Positions 26,473 to 35,451 of a stretch of DNA of 64,000 nt are shown here, in pieces; the stretch's first letter is position 1, and every line of letters begins with the position of its first letter. Source of the DNA: CAZPXZ01 sp965221505. Lineage in GTDB: Bacteria > Pseudomonadota > Alphaproteobacteria > Rhodobacterales > CAZPXZ01. Both the position numbers and the translations under genes were made by a program. The notes under the pieces are model-generated. The model saw only the letters and a program-made list of their open reading frames with translations. It did not search any database and had not been told where the DNA came from. Where the stretch lies: positions 434,001 to 498,000 of the forward strand of contig CBDCSI010000002.1 in the NCBI GenBank assembly GCA_965221505.1. Direction: 5' to 3'.

Positions 26473-26970
26473 TCAGTCGAGCACCACGAGCGGCGTCCCG
26501 TACTCGACCGGCTCCGCGTCGTCCACCAGCACCTGCCGCACCGTCGCGGCCCTGGGCGCATCGATGAAGTTCATGGTCTTCATCGCTTCCACGATCAGAA
26601 GCGTGGCGCCCTTCTCGACCGGGTCGCCGGGCTTGACGAACGGCTCTGCGCCGGGTTCCGGTCCCAGATACGCAGTCCCCACCATCGGCGAGGTGACCGT
26701 ATCGCCGGTCTCGGGAGCTGGCTCAGGCGACGGCGACGGGGCGCGCGGCGCCGGCGATCGCGCGGCGCCGGGATCGAGGGGCGGCGGTGCGGGCGCCGGG
26801 GTCGGCGACGGCGGCGCCGTGCGCGAGAGCCGCAGGGAGAGCTTGCCGGCGCTGCCGCCGAAGTCGCGACGAACCGACAGCTCGGCCAGTTTCGTTTCCG
26901 TGAACAGCTCCGCAACCGCCCGGATATACCGGATGTCGGACTCGGCCTTGTCTTCGACGTTCTCGTCCAT
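26473..26970 (-). CDS. accB: Biotin carboxyl carrier protein of acetyl-CoA carboxylase
   Basis: The 165-residue protein has an N-terminal helix region (ESDIRYIRAVAELFTETKLAELSV), a proline/alanine-rich linker (about 51-88) and a C-terminal biotinyl domain with VEAMKTMN, in which Lys131 carries biotin. SPMVGTAYLGPEPGAEPFVKPGD matches the AccB hammerhead. It works with AccC encoded next, and with AccA (39588-40544) and AccD (not in the window). Confidence 0.96.
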   Translation of the reverse strand: MDENVEDKAESDIRYIRAVAELFTETKLAELSVRRDFGGSAGKLSLRLSRTAPPSPTPAPAPPPLDPGAARSPAPRAPSPSPEPAPETGDTVTSPMVGTAYLGPEPGAEPFVKPGDPVEKGATLLIVEAMKTMNFIDAPRAATVRQVLVDDAEPVEYGTPLVVLD

Positions 26971-26976
26971 GCCTGT

Positions 26977-27450
26977 CTACCCAGCCTCCGCGTCGACCTG
27001 ACTTTCCTCGACGATACGCGCCAGCGCGTCGATCGCCAGGACGTAGCCATGGGCGCCGAATCCCGCAATCACGCCCCGAACGAACGGCGAGAGGTCCGAC
27101 GTCCGGCGGAACGCTTCCCGCGCATGAATGTTCGAGAGATGGACCTCGACCGTCGGACAGGGCGCGAATCGCACCGCATCGATCAGGGGAACCGACCCGT
27201 AGGATAGCCCGGCCGCGTTGATCGCGATCCCGGCGCCGACGCGTGCGGCCTCCTGCACCCAGTCCACCAGCGCGCCTTCATGGTTGGTCTGGCGAAACTC
27301 GACTTCCAGACCGCGGCGCGCGGCACGGGACCGGCAGGCCGCCTCGATATCGGCGAGCGTCGCGAAGCCGTAGATCTCCGGCTCCCGCTCTCCGAGCAAA
27401 TTGAGGTTGGGTCCGTTCAGGACGTAGATCGCGCCGGGGGCCGCCGTCAT
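26977..27450 (-). CDS. aroQ: Type II 3-dehydroquinate dehydratase
   Basis: The 157-residue enzyme performs the third step of the shikimate pathway. NGPNLNLLGEREPEIYG includes the catalytic tyrosine (Tyr27), FRQTNHEGALVDW follows, and the catalytic histidine lies in VEVHLSNIHAREAFR. GFGAHGY near the C terminus fits the family. It directly precedes accB, an order found in many bacteria. Confidence 0.96.
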   Translation of the reverse strand: MTAAPGAIYVLNGPNLNLLGEREPEIYGFATLADIEAACRSRAARRGLEVEFRQTNHEGALVDWVQEAARVGAGIAINAAGLSYGSVPLIDAVRFAPCPTVEVHLSNIHAREAFRRTSDLSPFVRGVIAGFGAHGYVLAIDALARIVEESQVDAEAG

Positions 27451-27489
27451 GTTCGTCCTCTCGCGCAGGCGGGCGACGCCGATGCCGGA

Positions 27490-28254
27490 TCACGAACCGG
27501 CGCGCGCCTTGAGCACCCATTCCGTCAGGACGGGCAGTTCGACGTATCCGGGCACCACCTCGTCCGCCATGACGAACGCCGGCGTTCCGTTGATCTCCAG
27601 CCGCTGGGCGATGAGACGGTTCGTCCGGATCGTGGAGTCGGGAACCCCGGATTCCATCGCGGCGCGAATGGGGGCCGGGTCGAAGCCGGCATCGACGGCC
27701 AGTTCGAGTACGCGCTCCACCGTGATCGGCCCGGTCTCGGCGAGCAAGGCCAGATGAAACTCGACAAACCGGCTTCCCCGGTCCTGCTCCGCAGCGGCCA
27801 CGCTCGCCCGCGCGGCGCGGTCCGATTCCTCGCCGAGGATGGGAAATTCCTTCAACACCAGGCGTACGCCGGGATCGGCTTCCAGCAGCGCGAACACCTC
27901 CCCGGCCGCCCTGCGGCAGAAACCGCAGCGATAGTCGAAGAACTCGACCAGCGTCACGTCGCCTTCCGGGTTGCCGAGAACGACGGAATAGCCGTCGTCG
28001 TACACCAGCTCCCGATTCTCCTCGAGATAGGCGAGGCGCCGTTCCGCCAGCGCAGCCTGTTCGCGCGCCTCGAGTTCCTGCTGGTACAGCTGTACCGATT
28101 CGAGGATGACTTCCGGGTTGTTCAGGATGAACGCGCGTACCGCCTCGTCCAGTTCCTCCGGCGTCTGGTGCGCAGCGACCGGAGCCGCGAGCGCGGCGAT
28201 CGTTCCCGCCAGAAGCGCTTTGCGGCTCATGCGGGCAAACCCGTTCAGGCTCAT
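27490..28254 (-). CDS. DsbA-family thiol:disulfide oxidoreductase
   Basis: The 254-residue exported protein has an N-terminal signal (KALLAGTIAALAAPVAAHQ), a helical N-terminal region like DsbA-N/Com1 proteins, then a thioredoxin fold with FFDYRCGFCRRAA (CGFC redox pair) and the cis-proline strand INGTPAFVMAD. It likely oxidises or isomerises periplasmic disulfides. The ATG overlaps the stop of the M48 peptidase gene (ATGA); an alternative start at MSRKALL gives a shorter signal peptide. Confidence 0.9.
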   Translation of the reverse strand: MSLNGFARMSRKALLAGTIAALAAPVAAHQTPEELDEAVRAFILNNPEVILESVQLYQQELEAREQAALAERRLAYLEENRELVYDDGYSVVLGNPEGDVTLVEFFDYRCGFCRRAAGEVFALLEADPGVRLVLKEFPILGEESDRAARASVAAAEQDRGSRFVEFHLALLAETGPITVERVLELAVDAGFDPAPIRAAMESGVPDSTIRTNRLIAQRLEINGTPAFVMADEVVPGYVELPVLTEWVLKARAGS

Positions 28255-29597
28255 CGCGTACCCTCCTGTCCTTCCGTCGCCGCGCCCAGCGCCGTCAGAA
28301 TGTCGTTGGCGCGGAACCAGGTCGGCGACCCGACGCTCGCCTCCTCGGCCGAGCGCCGCGCAAAGCCGACCGCACCGTTCAGGTCGCCCCGAATCAGCCG
28401 CTCCTCCGCGATCATCAGGTTGGCCCGGGGACGGTCGCCGGCCCGGCCCAGCGCCTGGGCGAGAAAATACCGCGCCCGCGCGTCGAGGTCGTCGCGGCGC
28501 ACCGCTTCCTCCAGCACCCTGCGCGCTTCGCCGTCCGCCTCTGCGTTCTGCAGCGCGAGCAGAGCCTGTCCCAGCCCGACCGAGATCAGGCCCTCCTCCG
28601 GCGCGGCTTCCATGGCGGCGCGATAGAGGTCTACCGACTCCGCCGCGCGACCGTTCTCGAACAGGATCTGGCCCTTCAGTTCCAGGTAGTAGGGGTCGCC
28701 CGGCACCATCGCGAGCAGCCGGTCCATCTCTTCGAGCGCCGGCGTTCCGCCGCCGCTCCGGTGGAGCGCGATGGTCCGCCGCAAGGTCGCGAGCTCCGAC
28801 CGGTCGCCTTCGGGAATGCGTTCGAGAACGTCCTCCGGCTCGTCGAGAAACCCTTCCAGCTTCGCCTTGACGCGGGCGTAGCGATAGGCGAGCGACGGAT
28901 CCGTCGCGACCGGTTCGCCGGCCTGTCCGCCGAAGTTCCGCTCGAGAAAGTCGATCCGCTCGTCCGCCGGAGGATGGGTCAGCGCATAGGGATCCACCTC
29001 GCCCCAGGTTTCCTGATCGTCCTGCAGAACCTTCAGGAAGGTCACCAGCGCCTCTTCGTCGAGACCGGAACGCAAGAGATACTGCGCCGCCTGGTTGTCC
29101 GCGGCCGCCTCCTGCGCGCGGGTGTAGACCAGAAACGTGCGTTCGGCGACGCGCTGCGCGGCCGCCAGACCCCCGATCGCGGCCCCCGGATCCGCCGACG
29201 CCGCGCTCGCCGTCAAGACGGCGATCATCGAGAACACCGTCGCCGCCGCCTGGGTATCGGCCAATTCCTCGGACCGCCGCGAGACATGCCCGTGAGCGAT
29301 ATGCGCCGTCTCGTGCGCGATGACCGCCGCGACCTCGGGATAGGTCTCTGCCACGTCGAGCAAACCGCTGAACAAGACGATGCGATTGTCTCCGGTCGCG
29401 AAGGCGTTGACCGAAGGATGGTTCCAGACCGAGAGTCGGATGTCTTCCGGGGCGTATCCCGCCGCCCTGAGGATCGGTCGCGAAATGTCGCGCAGGACCG
29501 ACTCCATCTCCGCGTCGCGGATCAGGGCGTCGGAGGGCGAGGCCGCGAGCAGAGAGACCGCTGCGGCCAGTACGAGCGAAATTCGGCGCATCGGCAT
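28251..29597 (-). CDS. M48-family periplasmic metallopeptidase with TPR region (BepA-like)
   Basis: The 448-residue protein has a signal peptide (RRISLVLAAAVSLLAASPSDA), an M48 domain with zinc motif HETAH (95-99) and a second glutamate in RAQEAAADNQAA, then tetratricopeptide-like helices to the C terminus. Relatives such as BepA/YfgC act in outer-membrane protein quality control. GGAGG five bases before the ATG at 29597 decided the start; GTG and ATG codons 15-21 bases upstream are less well placed. It is coupled to the DsbA-like gene, which suggests a joint envelope role. Confidence 0.9.
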   Translation of the reverse strand: MPMRRISLVLAAAVSLLAASPSDALIRDAEMESVLRDISRPILRAAGYAPEDIRLSVWNHPSVNAFATGDNRIVLFSGLLDVAETYPEVAAVIAHETAHIAHGHVSRRSEELADTQAAATVFSMIAVLTASAASADPGAAIGGLAAAQRVAERTFLVYTRAQEAAADNQAAQYLLRSGLDEEALVTFLKVLQDDQETWGEVDPYALTHPPADERIDFLERNFGGQAGEPVATDPSLAYRYARVKAKLEGFLDEPEDVLERIPEGDRSELATLRRTIALHRSGGGTPALEEMDRLLAMVPGDPYYLELKGQILFENGRAAESVDLYRAAMEAAPEEGLISVGLGQALLALQNAEADGEARRVLEEAVRRDDLDARARYFLAQALGRAGDRPRANLMIAEERLIRGDLNGAVGFARRSAEEASVGSPTWFRANDILTALGAATEGQEGTR

Positions 29598-29645
29598 CTC
29601 GACCTCCGCCATCGTCACGTCGGAACCACTTGTCCGGACGGGAGT

Positions 29646-31979
29646 CTACACGGCGCTCTCTTGCGGATCACGTGCCTCCGGCGGGGCAATTCTGTCCGCT
29701 GCCGGAAGCGCCTCCACGGGCACTTCGTTCCGCGCGAGCGATTCGCCGCCGCCGTCCCCGTTCTCCGAACCCGCCTCCGCCGGGGCGTCGACTGGGTCGG
29801 CCCGGCGCTGTGCGCGCCCGCGCCCGCCCCGGCGCCCCCTGCGCCTGCGCCGGGACGCGTCGCCGCTCTCGACCTCCGCCTCCGGCGAGGGCTCGCCCTC
29901 GGGAGCGCCGTCGCCGTCGGAGGCGGAAACCGCCTGCTCGTCCGCGACGGCAGCGTCCTCGTTCCGACGCCGTCCGCTGCGCCGGCCCCGCCGCCGGCGT
30001 CGTCCGGCCGCTTCGCCGCCTTCGCCCTCCGCCGACGCGGGAGGCGCCGATTCTGCGTCGACGCCGTCGTCCTGAGCCCGACGGCGGCGGCGTCCCCGGG
30101 TCGACGGCGCATCCGCCGCCTCGGCGTTCTCGCCTGCCTCCGCCGCTTCCGCGGACCCGGAACGGGAGCGCCGGCCGCGCCGGCTCTTGCGTTCCGAATC
30201 CCGTTGCTCGTCGCCGCGCTCACGCTGGCCGTCCGCGTTGCGGTTGCGCCGGCGGCGTCGCTCCCGGGCGCCTTCGGCCGAAGACTCCCTGCCTCCCTGC
30301 ATTGCCTCGGCGACGGGGTCCCAGTCCGCGGCGCGCCAGACGATCTCGCCCTCGGGGGAAACCGTGCCCGTCTCCGCGCGCAGGTGAATCCGAATGCCGC
30401 GCCGGGATTCGACCTGGGCCAGATCCGTACGCTTGCCGTTCGCCAGGAACTCGATCACCTCCGCAGGCGCCCGGACGAGCGCCGTGCGGCCCGTCTTTTC
30501 GCCGGCTTCGGCCTCGACCCGGCGCAACAGCCCGAGACCCGACGACACCGGCGACCGCACCCGTCCGCCTTCGCAGGTCCGGCAGGGCACCGTGGAAATC
30601 TCGACCAGGCTTCGGGCGAGACGCTGGCGGGACATCTCGAGCAGACCGAAGGCCGAGATCTTGCCCACCTGGGTGCGCGAATAATCCGAACGCAACCGGT
30701 CCCGAAGGCGCCGCTCCACGGCGTGCCGGTTGCGGTCCTCGATCATGTCGATGAAGTCGACTACGACCAGCCCCGAGATGTCCCGCAGCCGCAACTGCCG
30801 CGCGACGGCGTCCGCCGCTTCGAGGTTGGTCCGATACGCCGTCTCCTCGATGTTGCGTTCGCCCGTCGAGCGCCCCGAATTGACGTCGATCGCCGTGAGC
30901 GCCTCGGTTGGGTGGATTACGATCGAGCCGCCGGAGGGGAGAGTCACGCGGGCGGAGAACAATTCCGCGAGCTGGCGCTCGACCCCGAACTGGTGAAAGA
31001 TCGGGGGACTGTCGGGGGGGAGCGGACCGTCGCGCGAAGCCTTGTTGTACTGCTTCACGTTCTTGACGTGCGACGGCGTCAACATCCGCATGTGCCGCCG
31101 GGCGTCCTGATACGCCTCTTCGCCCTCGATCAGGATTTCGGTGGTGTCGCGGTCGTAGAAGTCCCGCACCGCACGGCGAATGAGGTTCGATTCCTCGTGG
31201 ATCAGAATCGGCGCCTCGACGCTCAGCGCCCGACTGCGGATTTCGTCCCACTGCTTGAGCAGCGCCGCGTAGTCGCGCTTGATCTCCGGCCGGGTGCGGG
31301 AGCTTCCCGCCGTACGGATGATGACGCCGTGCCCCTTCGCGACGTCCAGTTCGCCGGCGATCTCGCGGAGTCGCTTCCGGTCTTCGACGCTGATCTTGCG
31401 GGACACGCCGCCGCCGCGATCCGCGTTCGGCATGAGCACGCAATACCGGCCGGCCAGCGACAGGTAGGTGGTCAGCGCCGCTCCCTTGTCGCCCCTCGGC
31501 TCCTTGTGCACCTGCACGAGCAGGACCTGCCGGTTCCGGATCACCTCCTGGATCGCGTAGTTCCGCCGCCGCTTGCCGCGACGGGCGCCGGCGGCCTGCG
31601 AAGCCTCCTCGCCGGACTCCGGCGCGGCGGCTTCCGCCTCCCCGCCCGAGTCCTCCGACTCGGCGCCGTTCTCGGAGGCGTCGTCGCCCTCCGCCTCCGG
31701 CGCCGTCCTGGACGGCTCCGGACGATCGACCTCCGGCAACTGGAAGTAGTCGGGATGAATCTCGGAGAACGGCAGAAACCCGTGGCGTTCGCCTCCGTAA
31801 TCCACGAAAGCAGCCTGCAGGCTGGCCTCGACCCGGGCAACGCTGGCCACGTACAGGTTTCCGGCCAGCTGGCCTCCTTCCCGGGTATCCACGTCGACGG
31901 TAACGAGCCGTTCCCCGTCCAGTGCGGCGACCCGGACTTCCTCCGGATGCACCGCGTCAATCAACAATCTCTTTGCCAT
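29646..31979 (-). CDS. rne: Ribonuclease E/G
   Basis: The 777-residue endoribonuclease starts AKRLLIDAVHPEEVRVA. The S1 RNA-binding region (about 35-165) is split by an acidic insert (about 87-130) like that of alphaproteobacterial RNase E. The catalytic region contains LIHEESNLIRRAVRDFY, TAIDVNSGR and VVDFIDM; the zinc-link cysteines are in CRTCEGGR. The last third is low-complexity arginine/glutamate-rich and should organise a degradosome. The start matches the family; the frame extends upstream into the leader. Confidence 0.95.
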   Translation of the reverse strand: MAKRLLIDAVHPEEVRVAALDGERLVTVDVDTREGGQLAGNLYVASVARVEASLQAAFVDYGGERHGFLPFSEIHPDYFQLPEVDRPEPSRTAPEAEGDDASENGAESEDSGGEAEAAAPESGEEASQAAGARRGKRRRNYAIQEVIRNRQVLLVQVHKEPRGDKGAALTTYLSLAGRYCVLMPNADRGGGVSRKISVEDRKRLREIAGELDVAKGHGVIIRTAGSSRTRPEIKRDYAALLKQWDEIRSRALSVEAPILIHEESNLIRRAVRDFYDRDTTEILIEGEEAYQDARRHMRMLTPSHVKNVKQYNKASRDGPLPPDSPPIFHQFGVERQLAELFSARVTLPSGGSIVIHPTEALTAIDVNSGRSTGERNIEETAYRTNLEAADAVARQLRLRDISGLVVVDFIDMIEDRNRHAVERRLRDRLRSDYSRTQVGKISAFGLLEMSRQRLARSLVEISTVPCRTCEGGRVRSPVSSGLGLLRRVEAEAGEKTGRTALVRAPAEVIEFLANGKRTDLAQVESRRGIRIHLRAETGTVSPEGEIVWRAADWDPVAEAMQGGRESSAEGARERRRRRNRNADGQRERGDEQRDSERKSRRGRRSRSGSAEAAEAGENAEAADAPSTRGRRRRRAQDDGVDAESAPPASAEGEGGEAAGRRRRRGRRSGRRRNEDAAVADEQAVSASDGDGAPEGEPSPEAEVESGDASRRRRRGRRGGRGRAQRRADPVDAPAEAGSENGDGGGESLARNEVPVEALPAADRIAPPEARDPQESAV

Positions 31980-32570
31980 GACCCCATCTGTTCGCACCGA
32001 CGACGCAACGCGCCCGGCCGATGCCGTCTCGCGGCCGTTGCCTGGGCGGACAGGCCGGAACCCGTTTCGGGTCTCCGTGCCCTCGCCGTCAAGGATACGG
32101 CTCTCGTTTCGATCCCCCGCCGCACCGATTCCAGAACGGCGCACGGAAGAGTGCCTGCGGCTCGCGGGAGCCGCGGAATCTCGGTGCCGATACCGCTATT
32201 GCCGGAAAATTATCCTGCGAATAATCGGCTGCTCGGCCTCGACTGAGAGCGAAATCTCCGCCAGTTCGTTGTTTTTGAACATTCGTGGCGGCACATGATG
32301 TTCCGTCCCCAGTGCACTATAGGCCGACCGCACGGCAAACGCAAGCCCCGCCCGGTCGCCGAAATCCTGCCGCGTCGACGCATACGACATCGAGAGGACC
32401 GACTTCGCCCTGACGCCTGAGCGGCGGTGGGGTCTGGACCGAGTGCGAAGCACGGGAAACCCGACAGCGAGTGACGATCGGTCGCGAACCGTAGTGACGA
32501 GCCGCAGCACACAACTCCCCCGGAACGTTCGGACGCACGTATCCGACGTTCCGACCGCGGGGCACCCTTA
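31980..32570. other. Long leader and promoter region of rne
   Basis: No gene is recognisable in these 591 bases. They hold the candidate rne promoter at 32316-32344 and so predict a leader of roughly 330 bases, fitting RNase E genes, which are often autoregulated through a long 5' untranslated region. The left end of the insertion sequence begins at 32571, about 230 bases beyond the promoter, which is left intact. Confidence 0.5.
32316..32344 (-). promoter_or_regulatory. Candidate rne promoter
   Basis: On the minus strand, TTGCGT (32339-32344) is 17 bases from TATAGT (32316-32321). The -10 box matches consensus at five of six positions. The same TTGCG/TATAGT pair appears upstream of the ABC-importer gene at 45183. 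Confidence 0.5.
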
Positions 32571-32738
32571 GGGTCGGCGAAAGAATAACATAACGATATC
32601 AGGCTATAACGCGCCATAATCCGGCGCGTTTCTTCGGTATTGAGCGAAACGGAACCGCAAGACCACTGCGGCCTGCGTGACGAATCTGTCTCAGGGACTG
32701 CATATTGACGCGATTTTCGGTAGCCTGCGACATGTCCC

Positions 32739-32768
32739 TGGACGCCGAACGCCTCGTAATGGCATAAT
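32739..32768 (+). promoter_or_regulatory. Candidate transposase promoter inside the IS
   Basis: TGGACG (32739-32744, four of six consensus positions) and CATAAT (32763-32768, five of six) are 18 bases apart, ending 39 bases before the transposase ATG. Confidence 0.4.
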
Positions 32769-32807
32769 GCGTATCGTATAGTCGTCAATATGCCATATGG
32801 AGATCGC

Positions 32808-34534
32808 ATGAGAACGGAGAAGTATTCGGCACGGGCGGTGGTGGAGCTGCTGCGGCGGCAGCGGGTGGCTTCGCTGGAAGACGTCCGGGCGTGCCTCGGC
32901 GGTGCGAGCCGTCGCACGGCCTGCCGGAAACTGGCGGCTGCGGGATGCCGTTCGAGCTATTCCCACTGCGGGCGGTATTACACGCTGGACGAGTTGGCGG
33001 AGTACGACGAGCGCGGCTTGTGGTTCTGTCGCGGCGTTCGCTTCTCGCAGGCGGGAACCCTGCTCTCGACGGCGCAGGCGTTGGTGGAACAAGCGCCCTG
33101 CGGCCGGTTTGCCGAGGAGTTGCGGACGGAGCTTCAGGTGGAGACCCAGGACGCCTTGCGCCGGCTGTTCGCGGCCGGACGATTGACGCGGGAACGCCTC
33201 GACGGTCGCTTTCTGTATCTGTCCCGCGACTCCGGACGGCGCCGGCGCCAGTTGCGAGCGCGCAAGGCGACGGGCGCGACAGGCGTGGAGAAGCGGGTTG
33301 CGGACGAACGGGTGCGATCGGCGACCGGTACGCTGTTCGGCCTGCTCGACGAACAGGAACGCCGCTTGTTTGCGGGTCTCGAGTCGCTGCGCTACGGCCA
33401 CGGCGGAGACCTTCACGCGAGCCGGCGCCTGGGCGTCCATCCTGCGACGGTGGCGAAGGGCCGCAAGCAACTGCTGTCTGGCGACGTTCAGGCCGACCGG
33501 GTCCGCAAGCGAGGCGGGGGTCGCAAGTCGAGCGAAAAAAAAACGCCGAACTCCAACCCCTGATCGACCGGCTCCTCGAACCCGACATAGGCGGCGATCC
33601 GCAGAACGGTCTGCGGTGGACGCGTCGCACGACGGCAGCCGTCGCGGAGGCGCTTCGCACCGGCCACGGCATTGTCCTCTGCGACCGAACCGTCGCCCGA
33701 CTGCTGACCGCTGCCGGCTACGCGCTTCGAGTCAACCGCAAGAATCTCTCCGGCGCTCCCCATCCCGACCGGGACGCGCAATTCGACGTCATTGCCGCGC
33801 TCCGCGCCAAGTGCGCCGAGACTGCGGCGCCCATCGTCAGCGTCGACACCAAGAAGAAGGAACTCATCGGCCGCTTCCGCAATCCCGGCGCCAAATGGGG
33901 CCGGCTTCCCGAAATGGTCAACGATCACGACTTTCGCTCCGATGCGGACGGCGTCGCCGTGCCATACGCCGTCTACGACCTGCAAGCCAACACAGGGACC
34001 TTCTACGTCAGCCTGTCATACGATACGCCGCAGTTCGCCGCCGACTGCATCGCGCGCTGGTGGACGAGCGAGGGCCGCCGACGCTATCCCGACGCGACCG
34101 AGCTTCATGTCCTCGCCGACGGAGGAGGGAGCAACGGATACCGGTCGCGGGCATGGAAATACTATCTGCAGCACACGCTCGCAAACCCCCACAAGCTGGA
34201 CGTCACCGTCGCACACTATCCCTCCGGCGCGTCGAAATGGAACCCCATCGAGCACCGACTGTTCAGCGAGGTCAGCAAGAACTGGGCCGGGGTGCCGCTC
34301 GAGTCCCTCGATACCGTCTTGAACTACCTCCGCTCCACAACCACGCAGTCAGGCCTGTCCGTTCGCGCTACGCAGATCGAAACGGAATACCACAAAGGGA
34401 TCCGAATCGACGACACGACCATGCGACAGCTCAATATCGAACGCCATCCGACTATCCCCGCATGGAACTACACCATCCGACCGCAGGCTGGCCAAACGCA
34501 CTCTGCGCCGCCAAAATCTCGCCTACTTTCATAA
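32808..34534 (+). CDS. ISAzo13-family transposase, two frames joined by -1 frameshift, with N-terminal HTH domain
   Basis: Frame A (32808 to the A-run) and frame B (to 34534) are offset by -1 and meet at nine consecutive A bases (33535-33543), a classic slippage site; the joined product is about 575 residues. Residues 1-~150 form an extra helix-turn-helix-like domain (TACRKLAAAGCRSSYSHCGRYYTLDE). Next is the ISAzo13 region LDEQERRLFAGLESL to GGGRKS. Frame B carries the DDE domain: VSVDTKKKE, LADGGGSNGYR and WNPIEHRLFS, ending WNYTIRPQ. GGAG five bases before the ATG at 32808 favours it over the ATG at 32790. Without slippage, frame A ends at 33563. Confidence 0.88.
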
Positions 34535-34556
34535 GTTATTCTTTCGCCGACCCTTA

Positions 34557-35079
34557 GCGAAGCGCAGGCTCCGGGAGCGCGTGGGCGGCGACGGTTCCGC
34601 CTGTCGCAGGGCAATCCTTTCGCGACGAAGGCGGACTTCGGGGCTACGGAGGAAGCGCAGAGCAGAGACATATCGGGTTCGCCGTGATGGACAACAGATC
34701 CCGAAGCGCAGACCGGTTCCGGCGCCGAGGGGAAATCGGCTGACGGACGCTTGACCGCGACGCGCGGGGGCCCGATCGAGAGGCCACGGCAGGCGGCGGC
34801 GCCGACTCGAGCACGACCTCGACTCTACGCTTCGTACGGCAGTAGCAAGTTGCGTCCCGTGTCGCGACCGGAAGAAGTGTCGGAGCAAACTCACGATCAA
34901 CTATGCTGACGGCACGTCACGGCCCGAAGCGCCCTCGAGGTCAGCGAGCTTTCGACCCAACCCGAAACCGGGACATTCGACGATCTTCGGGCGTCCTCGG
35001 GCGTCAGTTACGGTTCCGTTCTCGTCATGCCGGCGAGCTGTGGCCCGACATCGGACCGCTCCCGACCCGCGGAGCCGGA
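34557..35079. other. Non-coding stretch between the IS and the second Rpn gene
   Basis: About 520 bases with no recognisable gene, RNA or repeat. Removing the IS would join this sequence directly to the rne upstream region, so it is the continuation of that intergenic DNA. Confidence 0.5.
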
Positions 35080-35451
35080 TCAGTGAGCCGGGGAGCGGCC
35101 GTTTCCGGCCCACCCTCGAATCAAGCTCTCGGCCCGCTCGGAGTCGTGCAGTTCCGCCGCCCACCTCTCCAGCTGTTCGGGGGTCGCTGCCTTCACCCTG
35201 GATACGACCGTAGCCGGAAGTTCCCCGAAGCGGCCCTTCAACATCAAGAGCAGCATCCGAACTCGGCCCTCTTCCCGGCCCTTCCGCAGCGATTTCTCGG
35301 CGACGCTCTCCATCTCGGCCCTGACGCTGGCCTCGCCTTCTTCCCTACCCCTTCGCAGCAATTTCTCGGCGACGCTCTCCATCTCGGCCCTGACCATGGC
35401 TTCGCCCTCTTCCCTACCCCTTCGCAGCAATTTCTCGGCGACGCTCTCCAT
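35080..35451 (-). CDS. Putative intragenic RpnS-like product of the second Rpn gene
   Basis: Within the gene, AAGGGAG (35466-35460) lies eight bases before an in-frame ATG at 35451, which opens the first MESVAEK repeat. Translation there would give a 123-residue C-terminal protein containing all repeats and the final helical domain. The placement mirrors the internal start in the first Rpn gene despite unrelated repeat sequence. Further ATGs open the later repeats, at 35382 and 35313. Expression is inferred. Confidence 0.5.
   Translation of the reverse strand: MESVAEKLLRRGREEGEAMVRAEMESVAEKLLRRGREEGEASVRAEMESVAEKSLRKGREEGRVRMLLLMLKGRFGELPATVVSRVKAATPEQLERWAAELHDSERAESLIRGWAGNGRSPAH

Larger units (their letters stand above)
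32571..34553 (+). mobile_element. ISAzo13-family insertion sequence, intact ends
   Basis: A 1983-base element bounded by inverted repeats: GGGTCGGCGAAAGAATAAC at the left end matches the reverse complement of the right end. Both ends are flanked by TTA (32568-32570 and 34554-34556), a probable three-base target duplication. It contains one transposase gene requiring a frameshift. Matching ends and target repeats indicate a recent, structurally complete insertion between rne and the second Rpn gene. Confidence 0.92.

Noticed and set aside
32808..34534. The transposase as a broken pseudogene
   Set aside because: The single frame offset falls exactly on a nine-A slippage run, and ends, target repeat and DDE residues are intact, so programmed frameshifting is more likely. 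A sequencing error in the homopolymer cannot be excluded.
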